Positions 28,358 through 39,468 are shown, counted from the first letter of the stretch. The stretch: DNA of 57,085 bases from Chromatiales bacterium (GCA_024644045.1 JAHELT010000011.1:1-57085); one strand, 5' to 3'. The notes: generated from the letters alone by a model not told the origin. A program made the numbers and translations.

Positions 28358-29404
28358 ATGAACCCGGACGAGGTCGCTTTTCTGGTCGTCGACGACGACG
28401 ACAACAATCTGTACACCCTGTCTCGCCAACTGCGGCATATGGGCTATACGAACATCCGGACGGCGGCCGGCGGGCGTGAAGCGATCGAATTACTCGAGAC
28501 GGGCGAGTTCGATCTCGTGCTGCTCGACATCATGATGCCCGAGGTCAGCGGCCTCGACGTGCTCGAGTACCTGCACAATCACCGGGGGTTCGCGGAGCTG
28601 CCGGTCATCATGGTGTCTGCGCTTACCGAAACGGACAGCGTGGTCGCCTGCATCGAGCTGGGCGCTGAAGACTACGTGCCGAAACCGGTGAACGTGACGC
28701 TGCTGAAGGCGCGCATCGACGCAACCCTGCAACGCAAGACCCTGCGCGAGGCGGCGGCCCGGCAACTGCAGGTGATCCGCGAGGTGTTCGGCCGTTACGT
28801 GCCCGAAGACGTGGTCACGGCGATCGTCGAAGGCCGCGGCAGCCTGCAACCCGCAAAAACCGTGGCGTCGATTCTATACGCGGACATCGAGGCGTTCACC
28901 ACCCTCGCGGAGGAGCGCGCCCCGGAGCACGTAGTACAGCTGCTGAACGAGTACTTTCCCGCCGTGATCGAAAGCATCAACCAGCACGGCGGCACCGTGA
29001 ATCAGTTTCAGGGCGACGCGCTGCTGGTCACGTTCAACGTGCCGGTCGCGGACGAGCGGCACGCTGATAACGCGCTGCACGCAGCCGCCGGCATGCAGCG
29101 CACAGTTGCGCAGCGTGCCTTTGCGGGCGTTCGGCTGAACATTCGAATCGGCATCAGCACCGGCGAGGTGATTGCCGGCAATGTCGGGTCGGGCGACCGC
29201 GTGAACTACACCGTGCACGGAGACGCAGTAAACATCGCTGCACGGTTGGAACAGCTCAATAAGGAACACGGCACCGGGATTCTGGTCTCAGGCGCGACCG
29301 TGGCGCTCACCCGCGACCGCCATGCCTTGCGATCGCTCGGCGATGCTGCTGTGCGCGGCAAGCACACCACGCTTGAAATCTTCTCGCTGGACCCGCACGC
29401 CTGA
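28358..29404 (+). CDS. Receiver domain fused to class III nucleotide cyclase
   Basis: A 348-residue cytoplasmic protein. Residues 5-125 form a CheY-like receiver with acidic pocket DDD (12-14), phosphoacceptor Asp57 in LLDIMMP, Ser87 and Lys109. Residues 165-345 form a class III cyclase domain with metal-binding Asp176 (YADIEAF) and Asp220 (QGDALL), and N292/R296 in VNIAARLE. The position that usually holds the adenine-selecting lysine is Gln216 (NQFQGD), so the nucleotide specificity is open. The ATG at 28358 is clear. No histidine kinase lies nearby, so it is an orphan responder that would make cAMP or cGMP when phosphorylated. Confidence 0.88.
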   Translation: MNPDEVAFLVVDDDDNNLYTLSRQLRHMGYTNIRTAAGGREAIELLETGEFDLVLLDIMMPEVSGLDVLEYLHNHRGFAELPVIMVSALTETDSVVACIELGAEDYVPKPVNVTLLKARIDATLQRKTLREAAARQLQVIREVFGRYVPEDVVTAIVEGRGSLQPAKTVASILYADIEAFTTLAEERAPEHVVQLLNEYFPAVIESINQHGGTVNQFQGDALLVTFNVPVADERHADNALHAAAGMQRTVAQRAFAGVRLNIRIGISTGEVIAGNVGSGDRVNYTVHGDAVNIAARLEQLNKEHGTGILVSGATVALTRDRHALRSLGDAAVRGKHTTLEIFSLDPHA

Positions 29405-29419
29405 GGCGTCACCCCGCGA

Positions 29420-30115
29420 TCACTGATCCGCCTGCTCCGGGCACACCCGGAACAGCAGTGAGTACATCACCGGAACGAACCCCGGCGTGAGCACGGTGGC
29501 GAACAGCAGGCCCGCCATGATCGAGATCGCCATCGGCTCCCACATCGCCCCGCCGCCGAAGTGCAGCGGCATCAACCCGAACACCGTGGTGGCGGTAGTC
29601 AGCAGGATCGGACGCAGGCGCCGCTGCGCCGCTTCGATGATCGCATCGAATGCCGCCAGCCCGTTGTCCTCGATCTCGATGTCGATGCGCTCCAGCAGAA
29701 CGATGGCATTGTTGATCACGATGCCGGCCAGCGAAATGATGCCCAGAAACGTCATGAATCCCATGTAGGAATCGAGAACCAGCAATCCCGCGGTAACGCC
29801 GATCATGCCCAGTGGAAGCGTCATCAGTATGATCAGCGGCTTGCGCAACGAGTTGAATTGAGCAACCAGCAGCAGAAGTATTATCAACGCGCCGACGGGC
29901 AGTTTCTCGGCGATCGATTGATTGGCCTTACCCGAGGTCTCAGCCTCGCCCCCGAACTCGTAGCGGTAACCCACCGGCCAGAACTGCGCTTCGCTTTCCA
30001 GCCAGGGCTGCAACTCGGCGAACACCTCCGCCGCGGTGATCCCGGGTTCGATGCCGGCGCTGATGGTGACACTCTTCAACAGATCCCGGCGCCGGATGTT
30101 GGCAGCCGTGGCTCG
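29420..30115 (-). pseudogene. Remnant of an RND efflux pump (C-terminal fragment only)
   Basis: This frame encodes the last 231 or so residues of an RND (AcrB/HAE1-type) transporter; complete pumps are about 1,030 residues. Recognisable parts are TISAGIEPGITAAEVFAELQ, the membrane stretch LIILLLLVAQFNSLRKPL, GIVINNAIVLLERID and RLRPILLTTATTVFGLMPL, which is the conserved end of TM10-TM11. The N-terminal four fifths, plus any HlyD and TolC genes, are absent: the sequence upstream switches to the substrate-binding gene. An in-frame stop lies at 30116-30118. A TTG at 30079 could start translation, but a fragment without the pore domain cannot pump. Most likely a deletion remnant. Confidence 0.85.
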
Positions 30116-31122
30116 TCATCGACCTGCTCGAACAGCTTGAGCGCTTCGGTGAGCACGTCCCAGGCGGGCGACACCCCGGTGGCACGGGCCGTGCGCATGT
30201 TCAGCGTCAGGCGTTCGCGCTGACTGATCGACACGCCAAATCCGCCGGGGTCCTCGCCCAGCAGGATCCGCTGAACGTTCAGTGCCACACGCCGCGCCAC
30301 CCGCTGGCCGTCGTCGTCCGCGGCCATGCTGGCGAGTATCCCGCGCTCCACCTCCTGGCGCCCCCACAGCGAAAAGCTCGGCAGCTTGCGCGCCTTGAGC
30401 GCATCCGCCAGCGCTTCCAGATCGTCTTCGCTGAAACGCGTCAGCGGGGTGACGAACACGGCATCGATGTCGGCGGGCAGACGCGCGAGCAGTTCCAGCA
30501 CCTTATCGTCCGCGGGCACCACGACCGAGGAATAGTCGTACTGCCGCGCGGCCTGCTGCGCAGGGCGCTGCAGCTGCGGCAGCGCTTCGATCAAGCCGCG
30601 GTCGACGAGAATCGCCAGGCGCTCGAAGGGTGTGATTCGCTGGAACGCTTCGATGTCGCGCTCGAAGTTCTTCACCGGTGCGACGTAGGTGAAATTACGC
30701 ACGCCGCTGGTATCCTCGACCCGCGGCATGTCCTGCAGCACCGGGTCGATCACCAGCGGTGCTATGACGGGCTTGGGCAGCGGTCCGAGTCTGGCGGCCT
30801 CGCTGCCGGCCAGCGGCCCGATCGCGAGAATCAGATCGACTTCGGGATCGCCCAGCAGCCGGTCCAGCCCGGCGCGCACCGAAGCACGTGACCAGTCGCC
30901 GAGAATGCGTTTGCTCTCGGGGAAGCGGACGTCGAACTCACCGCGCGTCAGCGCGAGAATTTCCTCGATCAGAAGCCGGGTGCAGACGAAACAACGCGCG
31001 CCGTCCCCGTCGCCCACGATACCGATGGTCGCGCCCCGCACCGCCCAGGACGGCACTGCCGCCAGGCACAGAAACGTAACGAGCAGTGTAGCAATCCTGG
31101 CGTGTTGCATGCGCTGCGACAT
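30076..31122 (-). CDS. ABC-type substrate-binding protein, 3' end rearranged
   Basis: A 348-residue exported protein with a signal peptide (MSQRMQHARIATLLV...) and a two-lobed periplasmic binding fold of the ABC_sub_bind type (GIVGDGDGARCFVCTRLL; LDRLLGDPEVDLILAIGPLA; AVFVTPLTRFSEDDLEALADAL). In gammaproteobacterial relatives such a domain precedes TolC, HlyD and RND genes. Here the frame ends with ...EQVDDEPRLPTSGAGIC, and the last ten codons lie inside the RND remnant read in another frame, so its natural C-terminus is lost or altered. The main fold could still work. The start is the ATG at 31122; the longer open frame upstream is probably non-coding. Confidence 0.75.
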   Translation of the reverse strand: MSQRMQHARIATLLVTFLCLAAVPSWAVRGATIGIVGDGDGARCFVCTRLLIEEILALTRGEFDVRFPESKRILGDWSRASVRAGLDRLLGDPEVDLILAIGPLAGSEAARLGPLPKPVIAPLVIDPVLQDMPRVEDTSGVRNFTYVAPVKNFERDIEAFQRITPFERLAILVDRGLIEALPQLQRPAQQAARQYDYSSVVVPADDKVLELLARLPADIDAVFVTPLTRFSEDDLEALADALKARKLPSFSLWGRQEVERGILASMAADDDGQRVARRVALNVQRILLGEDPGGFGVSISQRERLTLNMRTARATGVSPAWDVLTEALKLFEQVDDEPRLPTSGAGIC

Positions 31123-31308
31123 GGGGTTCTTGTAGTTATAGTTCGAACAGCCGCACGGCCGACATCGATTATGCGTAGATGCCTGTCCGATCACAACGGT
31201 GCCCGAACGCTCACCTGCCGCCCGTGACGGTCTTTCGCAAGCCGGTATAGAATGACCTTCGGTGCTCCGGGTGTTTTCCGCTGCGCCGCATCGCCAAAGA
31301 GAGCTCCG

Positions 31309-31824
31309 ATGAACAACCATGGACGCAGACGTTTCCCTTACCGCACCGGACGGTTCGCGATCCTGGGGGCGGCGCTTGCGGCAAGCGTGGCACTCGCTGA
31401 CGACACGGTGTTCCGCCAGCTCGCGGAAGCAAAACAGTTCAGCGATTCGGTCGCGCCGTCAGCGCCTTCGCGGCTCGATTTCGAATTCGAAGGCGGCCGC
31501 GCGCTGCTGCGCAGGGACGGCACCTGGCGCGTGGAGGCAGTGATCAGCCACGGCGGACTGCGCTGCGGCAACTATCGCCTGGGCGTCCGTTTCGGCAAGG
31601 GAAAGCCGGACTGCCTCGACGTGACCTGGCTCAGCGAACCGGTGTTCGCCGCCACGCTGAAGCATTGCAACAACGCCGAGCGGCCGCATCAGGGGGACGG
31701 TCAAGACGCCCTGCTGGGCGACGCGTTCGATGAGATAAGCTGCGCCGAGCGTCTGATCAGATGCACCGGCCAGTGCAGCGCGCGGTCGCCGGATCAGGAG
31801 CCCGTAAAGCAGTTCGGCGACTGA
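31309..31824 (+). CDS. Exported cysteine-containing protein of unknown function
   Basis: An unrecognised 171-residue protein. The N-terminus has basic residues and a hydrophobic core ending VALAD, a signal peptide with likely cleavage near residue 30. The mature part has a beta-rich segment (RLDFEFEGGRALLRRDGTW, RCGNYRLGVRFGKG) and six cysteines concentrated in its second half (RCGN, PDCLD, KHCNN, SCAER, RCTGQC), which could pair as disulfides in the periplasm. It lies divergent from the substrate-binding gene with 186 bases between them. No family was recognised. Confidence 0.55.
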   Translation: MNNHGRRRFPYRTGRFAILGAALAASVALADDTVFRQLAEAKQFSDSVAPSAPSRLDFEFEGGRALLRRDGTWRVEAVISHGGLRCGNYRLGVRFGKGKPDCLDVTWLSEPVFAATLKHCNNAERPHQGDGQDALLGDAFDEISCAERLIRCTGQCSARSPDQEPVKQFGD

Positions 31825-31873
31825 GCGTCTCGCACACCGCAACGCCCGTCGCGCGAGTATCTCGCGCCGCCCG

Positions 31874-32287
31874 TTACCGGGGGATCCTGCGCCGCTGCAC
31901 GGTGAAACCGAGCCGCCGGGCACGCTGCTGCCGTTCAAAGGTCTGCAGCTGAAGCGACAACAGCGCCGCTGCTCGGGGGTCCCGGCTGACACGCAGGCGC
32001 TGGCGAAGTGCCCGCTGCTGGCGCAGCTGGCGCTGTTGAAGCTGCCGCTGGTCGATTCGCTCGAGATCGTGCCGTTGTCGCAGCCGCCGGTCCGACTGCG
32101 CGGATTCGGCGCCAAGACCGGCCCGGTGCTCGCGCTGCTCAAGGTGTAACTGGAGCACGTGCTGAGCCTGCAGTGAGCGCAGGCGTACGGCCGACACATC
32201 GGGCTGCGCGAAGCACGCGCCCGCGGTGCCGGTGACGGCCAGTGCCGCCAGCACCGCTGCGGTTCTCGCGCGGAACTCGAGCAGCAT
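31874..32287 (-). CDS. Exported Gln/Arg-rich protein of unknown function
   Basis: A 137-residue product with a plausible signal peptide (MLLEFRARTAAVLAALAVTGTAGACFAQ) and a mature part dominated by Gln, Arg and Leu (LQAQHVLQLHLEQREHR; QRQLQQRQLRQQRALRQRLR), predicted helical and coiled-coil-like. It starts eight bases after the end of the MscK-like gene on the same strand and so is likely its operon partner. The composition is unusual and could also reflect a chance open frame in GC-rich DNA; the signal peptide and the tight operon spacing argue for a gene. No family recognised. Confidence 0.5.
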   Translation of the reverse strand: MLLEFRARTAAVLAALAVTGTAGACFAQPDVSAVRLRSLQAQHVLQLHLEQREHRAGLGAESAQSDRRLRQRHDLERIDQRQLQQRQLRQQRALRQRLRVSRDPRAAALLSLQLQTFERQQRARRLGFTVQRRRIPR

Positions 32288-32295
32288 TGCGAAAC

Positions 32296-35200
32296 CTACC
32301 CCCCCGATTCCGATCCCGTCGGCTTGCTCGTCCTGCGGCGCGTTTCTCCGACCGGGTGCAGCTTTGACTGACCGCCGGAGCGCGGCGAATCGGCGTCCGA
32401 CGGCTGCACTCGATGTATGCGCACATCGAGCGGCTGAGCGGTGTCGAGATGAATGTCGCGCTGCGGAAACGCGATGACGATGCCGGCCTGTTCGAATTTC
32501 CGGTTGATCGCCTGATTCAGCTCGCTGGCAATCAGCAGGCGCTGGTCCAGCGAACCGATGTAGCAACGCAGCATGATCGTCAGCGCATTGTCGCCGAAGC
32601 TCTCGAAAGTCACCAGCGGCTGCGGCTCCCGCAGCACCCGCTCGTGTTCCCGCGCAGCCTCATCGATGAGCTCCAGCGCGCGCGCAACATCGCTGCCGTA
32701 CGCGATGCCGACGGGAATGACAATGCGTGTGACCGGGTCGGAAAGCGTCCAGTTCAACAGGCGCCCGGTGATGAACTCCTTGTTCGGCACCACCAGCTCT
32801 TTCTGGTCCCAGTTGCGAATGGTGGTGGAGCGGATGCGGATCTTGGTCACGACGCCGTCGGTGTCGCCCACGGTGACCACGTCGCCGATGCGTATCGGGC
32901 GCTCGAACAGCAGGATCAGACCACTGATGAAGTTGGCCACGATCTCCTGCAGTCCGAAACCTATACCCACGCCCAGCGCGGCGATCAGCCACTGCACGTC
33001 CAGCCACTCACCGCCGAGGATCTTGAACAGCATGATCACCCCGGCGCCGACGATTGCATACTGGGTCAGCGTGGAGACCGCGTAGCGGCTGCCGGCGCTC
33101 ATCTTGAGCCGCGCCAGCAGGGCGATTTCCAGCAGAGCGGGCAACCGCCTGGCAGCGACCAGGCCGAGCACCAGGATTACCAGCGCGAGTATGCCGTCGT
33201 TCGCCGTGACCGGTACGACCTTGTCGACGCCGTCGACTCTGGAGCTGTAATGCCAGAGCGTGACGTCGTCTAGGATTCGGAACGCCGGCAGCACGTCCGC
33301 CCAGACGGCCCAGACGACGACCGCCGCGACGATGATCAGGACGGTGTTGATCAGCTTCGCGGTGTCTGCGCCGAGCGCCTGGAAGTCGACCTCCGGCTCC
33401 TCGGCCAGCGGTACGCTGGTCTCGACTTCGCCCGTATCGCTGTCCTGCTGCACCGCGCGTTGCGCACGATGCTTCTTGAGCGCAGCTTTGAACGCGAGCC
33501 GGCGCTGGATCAGCAGCAGCCAGCGCACGATCAACTGATGGGAAAACAAGAGCACGATTCCCAGCCACAGCGTGTCCACGACCCGCTCCGCGACCACGCC
33601 GGCGGTGTACACGTAGCCCGCGATCGCCAGGCCGGCCAGCGCCAGGGGCACGGCAAGGCCGAGGCTCAGCCACAGGTACCTGAACCAGGTCAACGGGCTT
33701 CTCGGATTTGCGCTGTAATACCCGCTGAGGACACCGCTCGCCGGCGCCAGCACCCGGAAGAAAAACCACGCCAGCGCGCCCATGACGATAGCAAAGCACA
33801 GCCGGCTCACGCCGCCGCCCAGCGAACTCGGATCGTAGACGATCGTCGTAGTGAACAGGTACGCGGTGGGTATGAACACGAGCGCCAGGCGTCTGACCTC
33901 CCGGCGCAGCAGTTCCGTGCTGGACAGGCTCCATACGAAGTGCACCACTGCCAGTCCTGACGGTTTGCAGAACGCGCGCAGCGCTGCGAAGTAGAAGGTC
34001 AGCGGAGCCACCCACTGGAAAGCAACGCCCAGCGACTGCACGAACTGGCCCTTCGAAGCGAGCACGTCCTCCAGGTGATAGTCGAGCGCGAGCGATCCGC
34101 GGCCGTCGGCGATCTGCAGATGCAGGCCCAGCGTCAGGAACAGCACCGGCCACGGGAGGGCCAGCAGCAGCGTCCAGGCCACCGCCTTGAGCGTGTTCGA
34201 GAACCGGTCGTGGCGAAGCGCGCCAACATTGGCGCCGCTGCGCTGCAACGCCGCGCGGAACGTCTTCTGTCTGGCGATCAGGACGGCGAAAGCGGTCAGC
34301 CCCAGCATCAGCACCCAGGGGAAGGACGCCGGCTGCAGCAACGCCCGGCGCAGCGACAGCCAGTGCTCGCGCGAGGTGAAGATCGCCAGCGTCTGCGAGA
34401 TCGATGCCAGCGTGGTCAGGGACGGCAGATCGCCCGAGCGGATCCACAGCAGGCGCGCGTCCAGAAACGTGCGGTACGCGGCGACCGTTTCCGAGAGCTG
34501 GCGCTGCGCATGATCGAACTCGCTGAGCCGCTGCAGGAAAGTATCATCGGCCGCAATCGCCTTGTCGATGAGCTCGCGCCGCGACTCGGCCAGCGAAGTG
34601 AGTTCCGCGCGCAGCGGCGGCGCCAGTCCCGCGAACGGCAGCCCTGCGAGCAGGCCTTCCACGTAGCCCTTGATATCGCGCAACTGCCCACGCTCCTGCT
34701 GATGCCGCAGCTGGCGCAGGTTCGCCTGCACGATCAGGTCTTCGATGCGGCGCTCGGCGCGGCGGAATTCCTCCGCATCCTTAAGCCCGCGGCGCTGCTC
34801 CAGCAGCACCTGCCCAAGCGCCTGACTCAGCCCCGCGATTTCGAGTCTCTGACGTGCCAGGCGGAAGTTTTCCGCCGTGCGCTTGGCCTCTTCGGTGACC
34901 GCGTTCTCCTCGGAGGTGACCTCCTCCAGCTTCCCGGCGAGGGTGTTGAGCACTTCGCCGAGTTTCGTATTCTCCTCTGCGAGTTTCTGCACGAGCGGAT
35001 GTTTCCCGGACGCCTGACGCTCGGTCGCTTCGGCCTGATTACGTGCCATCTGCGCTTCTGCGCGCCGCCGGTCTATCAGCAGCGTTTCCATCAGCTGCAC
35101 CCGCTCGGACAGCAGCTTCACCTCCAGGGTGAGCTTGTCCCGCTGCGCGTTCTGCAGCTCGCTGCGCATCGGCTGGCTGAGCAGTTCCTGATCCAGGCGC

Positions 35201-35877
35201 TGGATCTCGGCGCTCAGCGCCAGTGCCTCATTGTGCAGGGCCCAGCGCCGCGCTTCCCCGAGCGGTGCCAGGGCGTCCTCGGCGGAGAGCCCCCTCAGCG
35301 CTGCGGCAATTGCCGCCTCGCGCTCCTTTGCCTCGGCCAGGCGGGCGCGAGCCTGGGTTGCGCGTTGCGGGTGCAGCTCCAGCGCCTTCTCGACCTCGCC
35401 GAGCCTGGCTTCCAGCGCGACCAGCGTGGCTTTCTCGCCGAGCACCTGCTGCTCGAGCTCGGGCAGCGGTACGCGCTGCAGTGCTCCGGGAATGCCCGCG
35501 GGAACGTCGGATTCGAGCGCCTCGAGCTCGGCGCGTACCGCGCGTGCCCTTTCGGGCGCCGTCTCGCGCGCCCGCGTGAATTCACCGGCAGCCGTTTTGT
35601 GCGCGCGCGCTTGTTCCGCGTAGCCGATTGCCTGGCGGTACAGCTCGAGCAATGCCTCCTGGGTGGCCTCGTCGAGCTCGCTGGACCCCTCGACTTCCTT
35701 GATGCGGCTTTCAAGCAGTTCGACCGTGGCGCCGCCCGCCTGGGTTCTCGGCTGAGCGAAACCGGCCGGGCCGGGCACGAGCAGTGCAACACAGCAGCAC
35801 ACGAGCACGGCGGCCACCAGCCGCCGGCTGAGCCACGCGCGCATGCCAGCCGCCGGGTCAAAAGATCTACATCGCAT
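32296..35877 (-). CDS. Large mechanosensitive channel (MscK/MscM family)
   Basis: A 1,193-residue mechanosensitive channel of the large MscS group, expected in the inner membrane to release solutes on hypo-osmotic shock. After a signal peptide (about residues 12-42) comes a long periplasmic coiled-coil domain (about 45-500), then about ten membrane helices (about 540-1000) and the MscS core: GVGIGFGLQEIVANFISGLILLFE, GDVVTVGDTDGVV and RNWDQKELVVPNKEF. E. coli MscK (1,120) and MscM/YjeP (1,107) are similar; which one is the closer orthologue is not clear. A second ATG at 35844 gives a better signal peptide. The Gln/Arg-rich gene follows eight bases later. Confidence 0.93.
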   Translation of the reverse strand: MRCRSFDPAAGMRAWLSRRLVAAVLVCCCVALLVPGPAGFAQPRTQAGGATVELLESRIKEVEGSSELDEATQEALLELYRQAIGYAEQARAHKTAAGEFTRARETAPERARAVRAELEALESDVPAGIPGALQRVPLPELEQQVLGEKATLVALEARLGEVEKALELHPQRATQARARLAEAKEREAAIAAALRGLSAEDALAPLGEARRWALHNEALALSAEIQRLDQELLSQPMRSELQNAQRDKLTLEVKLLSERVQLMETLLIDRRRAEAQMARNQAEATERQASGKHPLVQKLAEENTKLGEVLNTLAGKLEEVTSEENAVTEEAKRTAENFRLARQRLEIAGLSQALGQVLLEQRRGLKDAEEFRRAERRIEDLIVQANLRQLRHQQERGQLRDIKGYVEGLLAGLPFAGLAPPLRAELTSLAESRRELIDKAIAADDTFLQRLSEFDHAQRQLSETVAAYRTFLDARLLWIRSGDLPSLTTLASISQTLAIFTSREHWLSLRRALLQPASFPWVLMLGLTAFAVLIARQKTFRAALQRSGANVGALRHDRFSNTLKAVAWTLLLALPWPVLFLTLGLHLQIADGRGSLALDYHLEDVLASKGQFVQSLGVAFQWVAPLTFYFAALRAFCKPSGLAVVHFVWSLSSTELLRREVRRLALVFIPTAYLFTTTIVYDPSSLGGGVSRLCFAIVMGALAWFFFRVLAPASGVLSGYYSANPRSPLTWFRYLWLSLGLAVPLALAGLAIAGYVYTAGVVAERVVDTLWLGIVLLFSHQLIVRWLLLIQRRLAFKAALKKHRAQRAVQQDSDTGEVETSVPLAEEPEVDFQALGADTAKLINTVLIIVAAVVVWAVWADVLPAFRILDDVTLWHYSSRVDGVDKVVPVTANDGILALVILVLGLVAARRLPALLEIALLARLKMSAGSRYAVSTLTQYAIVGAGVIMLFKILGGEWLDVQWLIAALGVGIGFGLQEIVANFISGLILLFERPIRIGDVVTVGDTDGVVTKIRIRSTTIRNWDQKELVVPNKEFITGRLLNWTLSDPVTRIVIPVGIAYGSDVARALELIDEAAREHERVLREPQPLVTFESFGDNALTIMLRCYIGSLDQRLLIASELNQAINRKFEQAGIVIAFPQRDIHLDTAQPLDVRIHRVQPSDADSPRSGGQSKLHPVGETRRRTSKPTGSESGG

Positions 35878-35972
35878 GGGTGGGGAGTTTAGCCGAGAAA
35901 GCCGAGGTGCAAATTACTGTCTGGTAGCCCAGCGGCATGGACGGAACACGCCGACCGCAACCTGCAGGGGGT

Positions 35973-36710
35973 TCAGCGCGGTTCCGGTGTTTCCGCGCCG
36001 CCCGTGGTTGGCGGCAAACCGGCGGCCGATCTGGCGGCAAGCACGAACTCGGTATCGGCGTTCAGGCCATGGTAACGCAGGAACTCGGCGCTGCTCCCCG
36101 CCAGCGGCGTTTCGCAGCGTACCTGTAATCCGGCCCCGGCGATGTGCGCCAGCAGGTCCCGACCGTAGACCCACTGGTCGCCGTTCTCCGCGAAGTAATC
36201 GTCACCGAGCCCCGGATGCGCGGCGCGGTGCTCGCGTGCGCTGCAGGTGGTATCCCCCTGCATCGGCGTGTTCAGGATCGCAACACCGTCGGCCTTCAGG
36301 CAGCGGCGCAGCTCCGCCAGAGCCTGCCGGAAGTCCGCTACGTAGGGCAGAACGTTATTACACAGGATCAGATCGAAAGCCGAGTCCGCGAAGCGCATAC
36401 GCGTGACGTCCATGCGCAGAAACCGGTGCGGCGCAGTCAACGACGCGTGGAACTTCAGCGATCGCGTATCGATTGCCGTGTAACGCACACGGCCGAGCAC
36501 CGCCAGGTGCGCACGCATGGCGATACGCGAGGGACCTACCTCCAGAACCTCGCAACCGCGACCGACCAGGGCACCGGTTTTTTCACCCAGGTACCAGTGC
36601 ATCGCCCTGCTGCGGGGTTTTGCGTCACAGTGCGGGCAGCGCCCGAGCCGGGGCGGCAGTCCGTAGGGGAGAAATGCCGTTACGTCGTTTTCACACACCC
36701 GGCAGAACAT
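35973..36710 (-). CDS. Zinc-ribbon class I SAM methyltransferase
   Basis: A 245-residue cytoplasmic methyltransferase. The N-terminus carries two CxxC pairs (CRVCEN at residues 3-8 and CPHCDAKPRSR further on), the zinc-ribbon pattern seen in methyltransferases of glycan or envelope gene clusters. The SAM part has LEVGPSRIAMR, AIDTRSL, DVTRMRFADSAFDLILCNN and a VAILNTPMQGDT strand. The ATG at 36710 places MFCRVC at the start; the frame stays open further upstream without similarity. It lies after the Methyltransf_24-type gene on the same strand, 76 bases away. Substrate unknown. Confidence 0.8.
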   Translation of the reverse strand: MFCRVCENDVTAFLPYGLPPRLGRCPHCDAKPRSRAMHWYLGEKTGALVGRGCEVLEVGPSRIAMRAHLAVLGRVRYTAIDTRSLKFHASLTAPHRFLRMDVTRMRFADSAFDLILCNNVLPYVADFRQALAELRRCLKADGVAILNTPMQGDTTCSAREHRAAHPGLGDDYFAENGDQWVYGRDLLAHIAGAGLQVRCETPLAGSSAEFLRYHGLNADTEFVLAARSAAGLPPTTGGAETPEPR

Positions 36711-36786
36711 CGCTTGCTTACTCGCAGCCTGGCTGGTGATGCCCGTAGAAGCTGGCAACGGACGCACCCGCCGGGTGGCAGCCCGG

Positions 36787-37530
36787 TCAGTCGCTAATGC
36801 CTTGCTTGCGCGGCCGCACGCTGTAGCGCGCCGGGAGCGGGGTTTTCGTGGTGACCTCCAGCGCCTTGCGGCCGTCCGGCGTTTTCTGCGCCCAGGCCCA
36901 CGCGCGATCCTGGAGCACGAAGTTCGAGAAACGTTCGTGCTGCATGACCAGCAGCTGAAAGATTTTTTCCACGTGCGGCTGCGCAATCTCCTCGGCACCC
37001 AGGCTGCGCACCGTGATGCCGTCGTTCTGCGTCTTGTGCTTGTGCCTGGCATGCGTCCAGCTGTAATCGTCGAACAGAATCCACGCCCCTTGCTCGAGCA
37101 GCTTCTCCACCAGGAAGAACGCGAGACCGTCGATCGTCCAGTTCTTGCAGCCGTCGATGAAGCAGAAATCGTAACAAGGCTGGCACACCCCGGCCACGGT
37201 CTGCTGCTCGATCCTGTTCTTCAGAAACCAGGTATAGGAATTTTTCTCCCGGTGGATGCTGAGGTAGTGCGCAAGACCGGCCAGAGCGAACAGCGACTCG
37301 ATGTTGGGCACCCGGTCGGCAGAGGTCTGCAGATCCACTGAGTCCAGATGTCCCTGGCCCAGCTCGTCGAGCGCCGCTGCGATGTACAGACTCGAGGCGC
37401 CGTGTGCGTGCCCCAGCTCGAGGCAGCGGGCGGGCCGCTCGCGCAGCACGAAATTGTAGAGCTCCCAGCCCTCGTCCACGCCCATGTAGGGCGTATCCTG
37501 CAGAACGGTCCTGACTGCATCGAACTTCAT
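36787..37530 (-). CDS. Class I SAM methyltransferase (Methyltransf_24-like)
   Basis: A 247-residue protein with the SAM-binding motif CLELGHAHGASSLYIAAAL near residues 36-54, acidic SVDLQTS, and the active-site region FCFIDGCKNW followed by ILFDDYSW, as in Methyltransf_24 proteins, many of which act on sugars or small molecules. It starts at ATG 37530, 16 bases after the ggt stop on the same strand, and precedes the zinc-ribbon methyltransferase. Two methyltransferases of glycan type behind ggt are not part of the conserved Pseudomonas order and look like an accessory addition. Target unknown. Confidence 0.82.
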   Translation of the reverse strand: MKFDAVRTVLQDTPYMGVDEGWELYNFVLRERPARCLELGHAHGASSLYIAAALDELGQGHLDSVDLQTSADRVPNIESLFALAGLAHYLSIHREKNSYTWFLKNRIEQQTVAGVCQPCYDFCFIDGCKNWTIDGLAFFLVEKLLEQGAWILFDDYSWTHARHKHKTQNDGITVRSLGAEEIAQPHVEKIFQLLVMQHERFSNFVLQDRAWAWAQKTPDGRKALEVTTKTPLPARYSVRPRKQGISD

Positions 37531-37546
37531 CGCAGCGCACTTCGGT

Positions 37547-39468
<1,922 letters not shown>

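Noticed and set aside
25990-28416. 808-residue open frame on the minus strand opposite the ABC permease, GldG-like gene and mutM
   Set aside because: It is antisense to three well-supported genes, rich in Arg, Gln and His with no recognisable domain; typical of GC-rich antisense frames.
30076-30115. Possible programmed frameshift joining the substrate-binding gene to the RND fragment
   Set aside because: There is no slippery sequence, and the fusion would still lack the first four fifths of the pump; a deletion explains it better.
34075-35892. 605-residue plus-strand frame opposite the MscK-like gene
   Set aside because: Antisense to the coiled-coil part of the channel, without a family match or signal.
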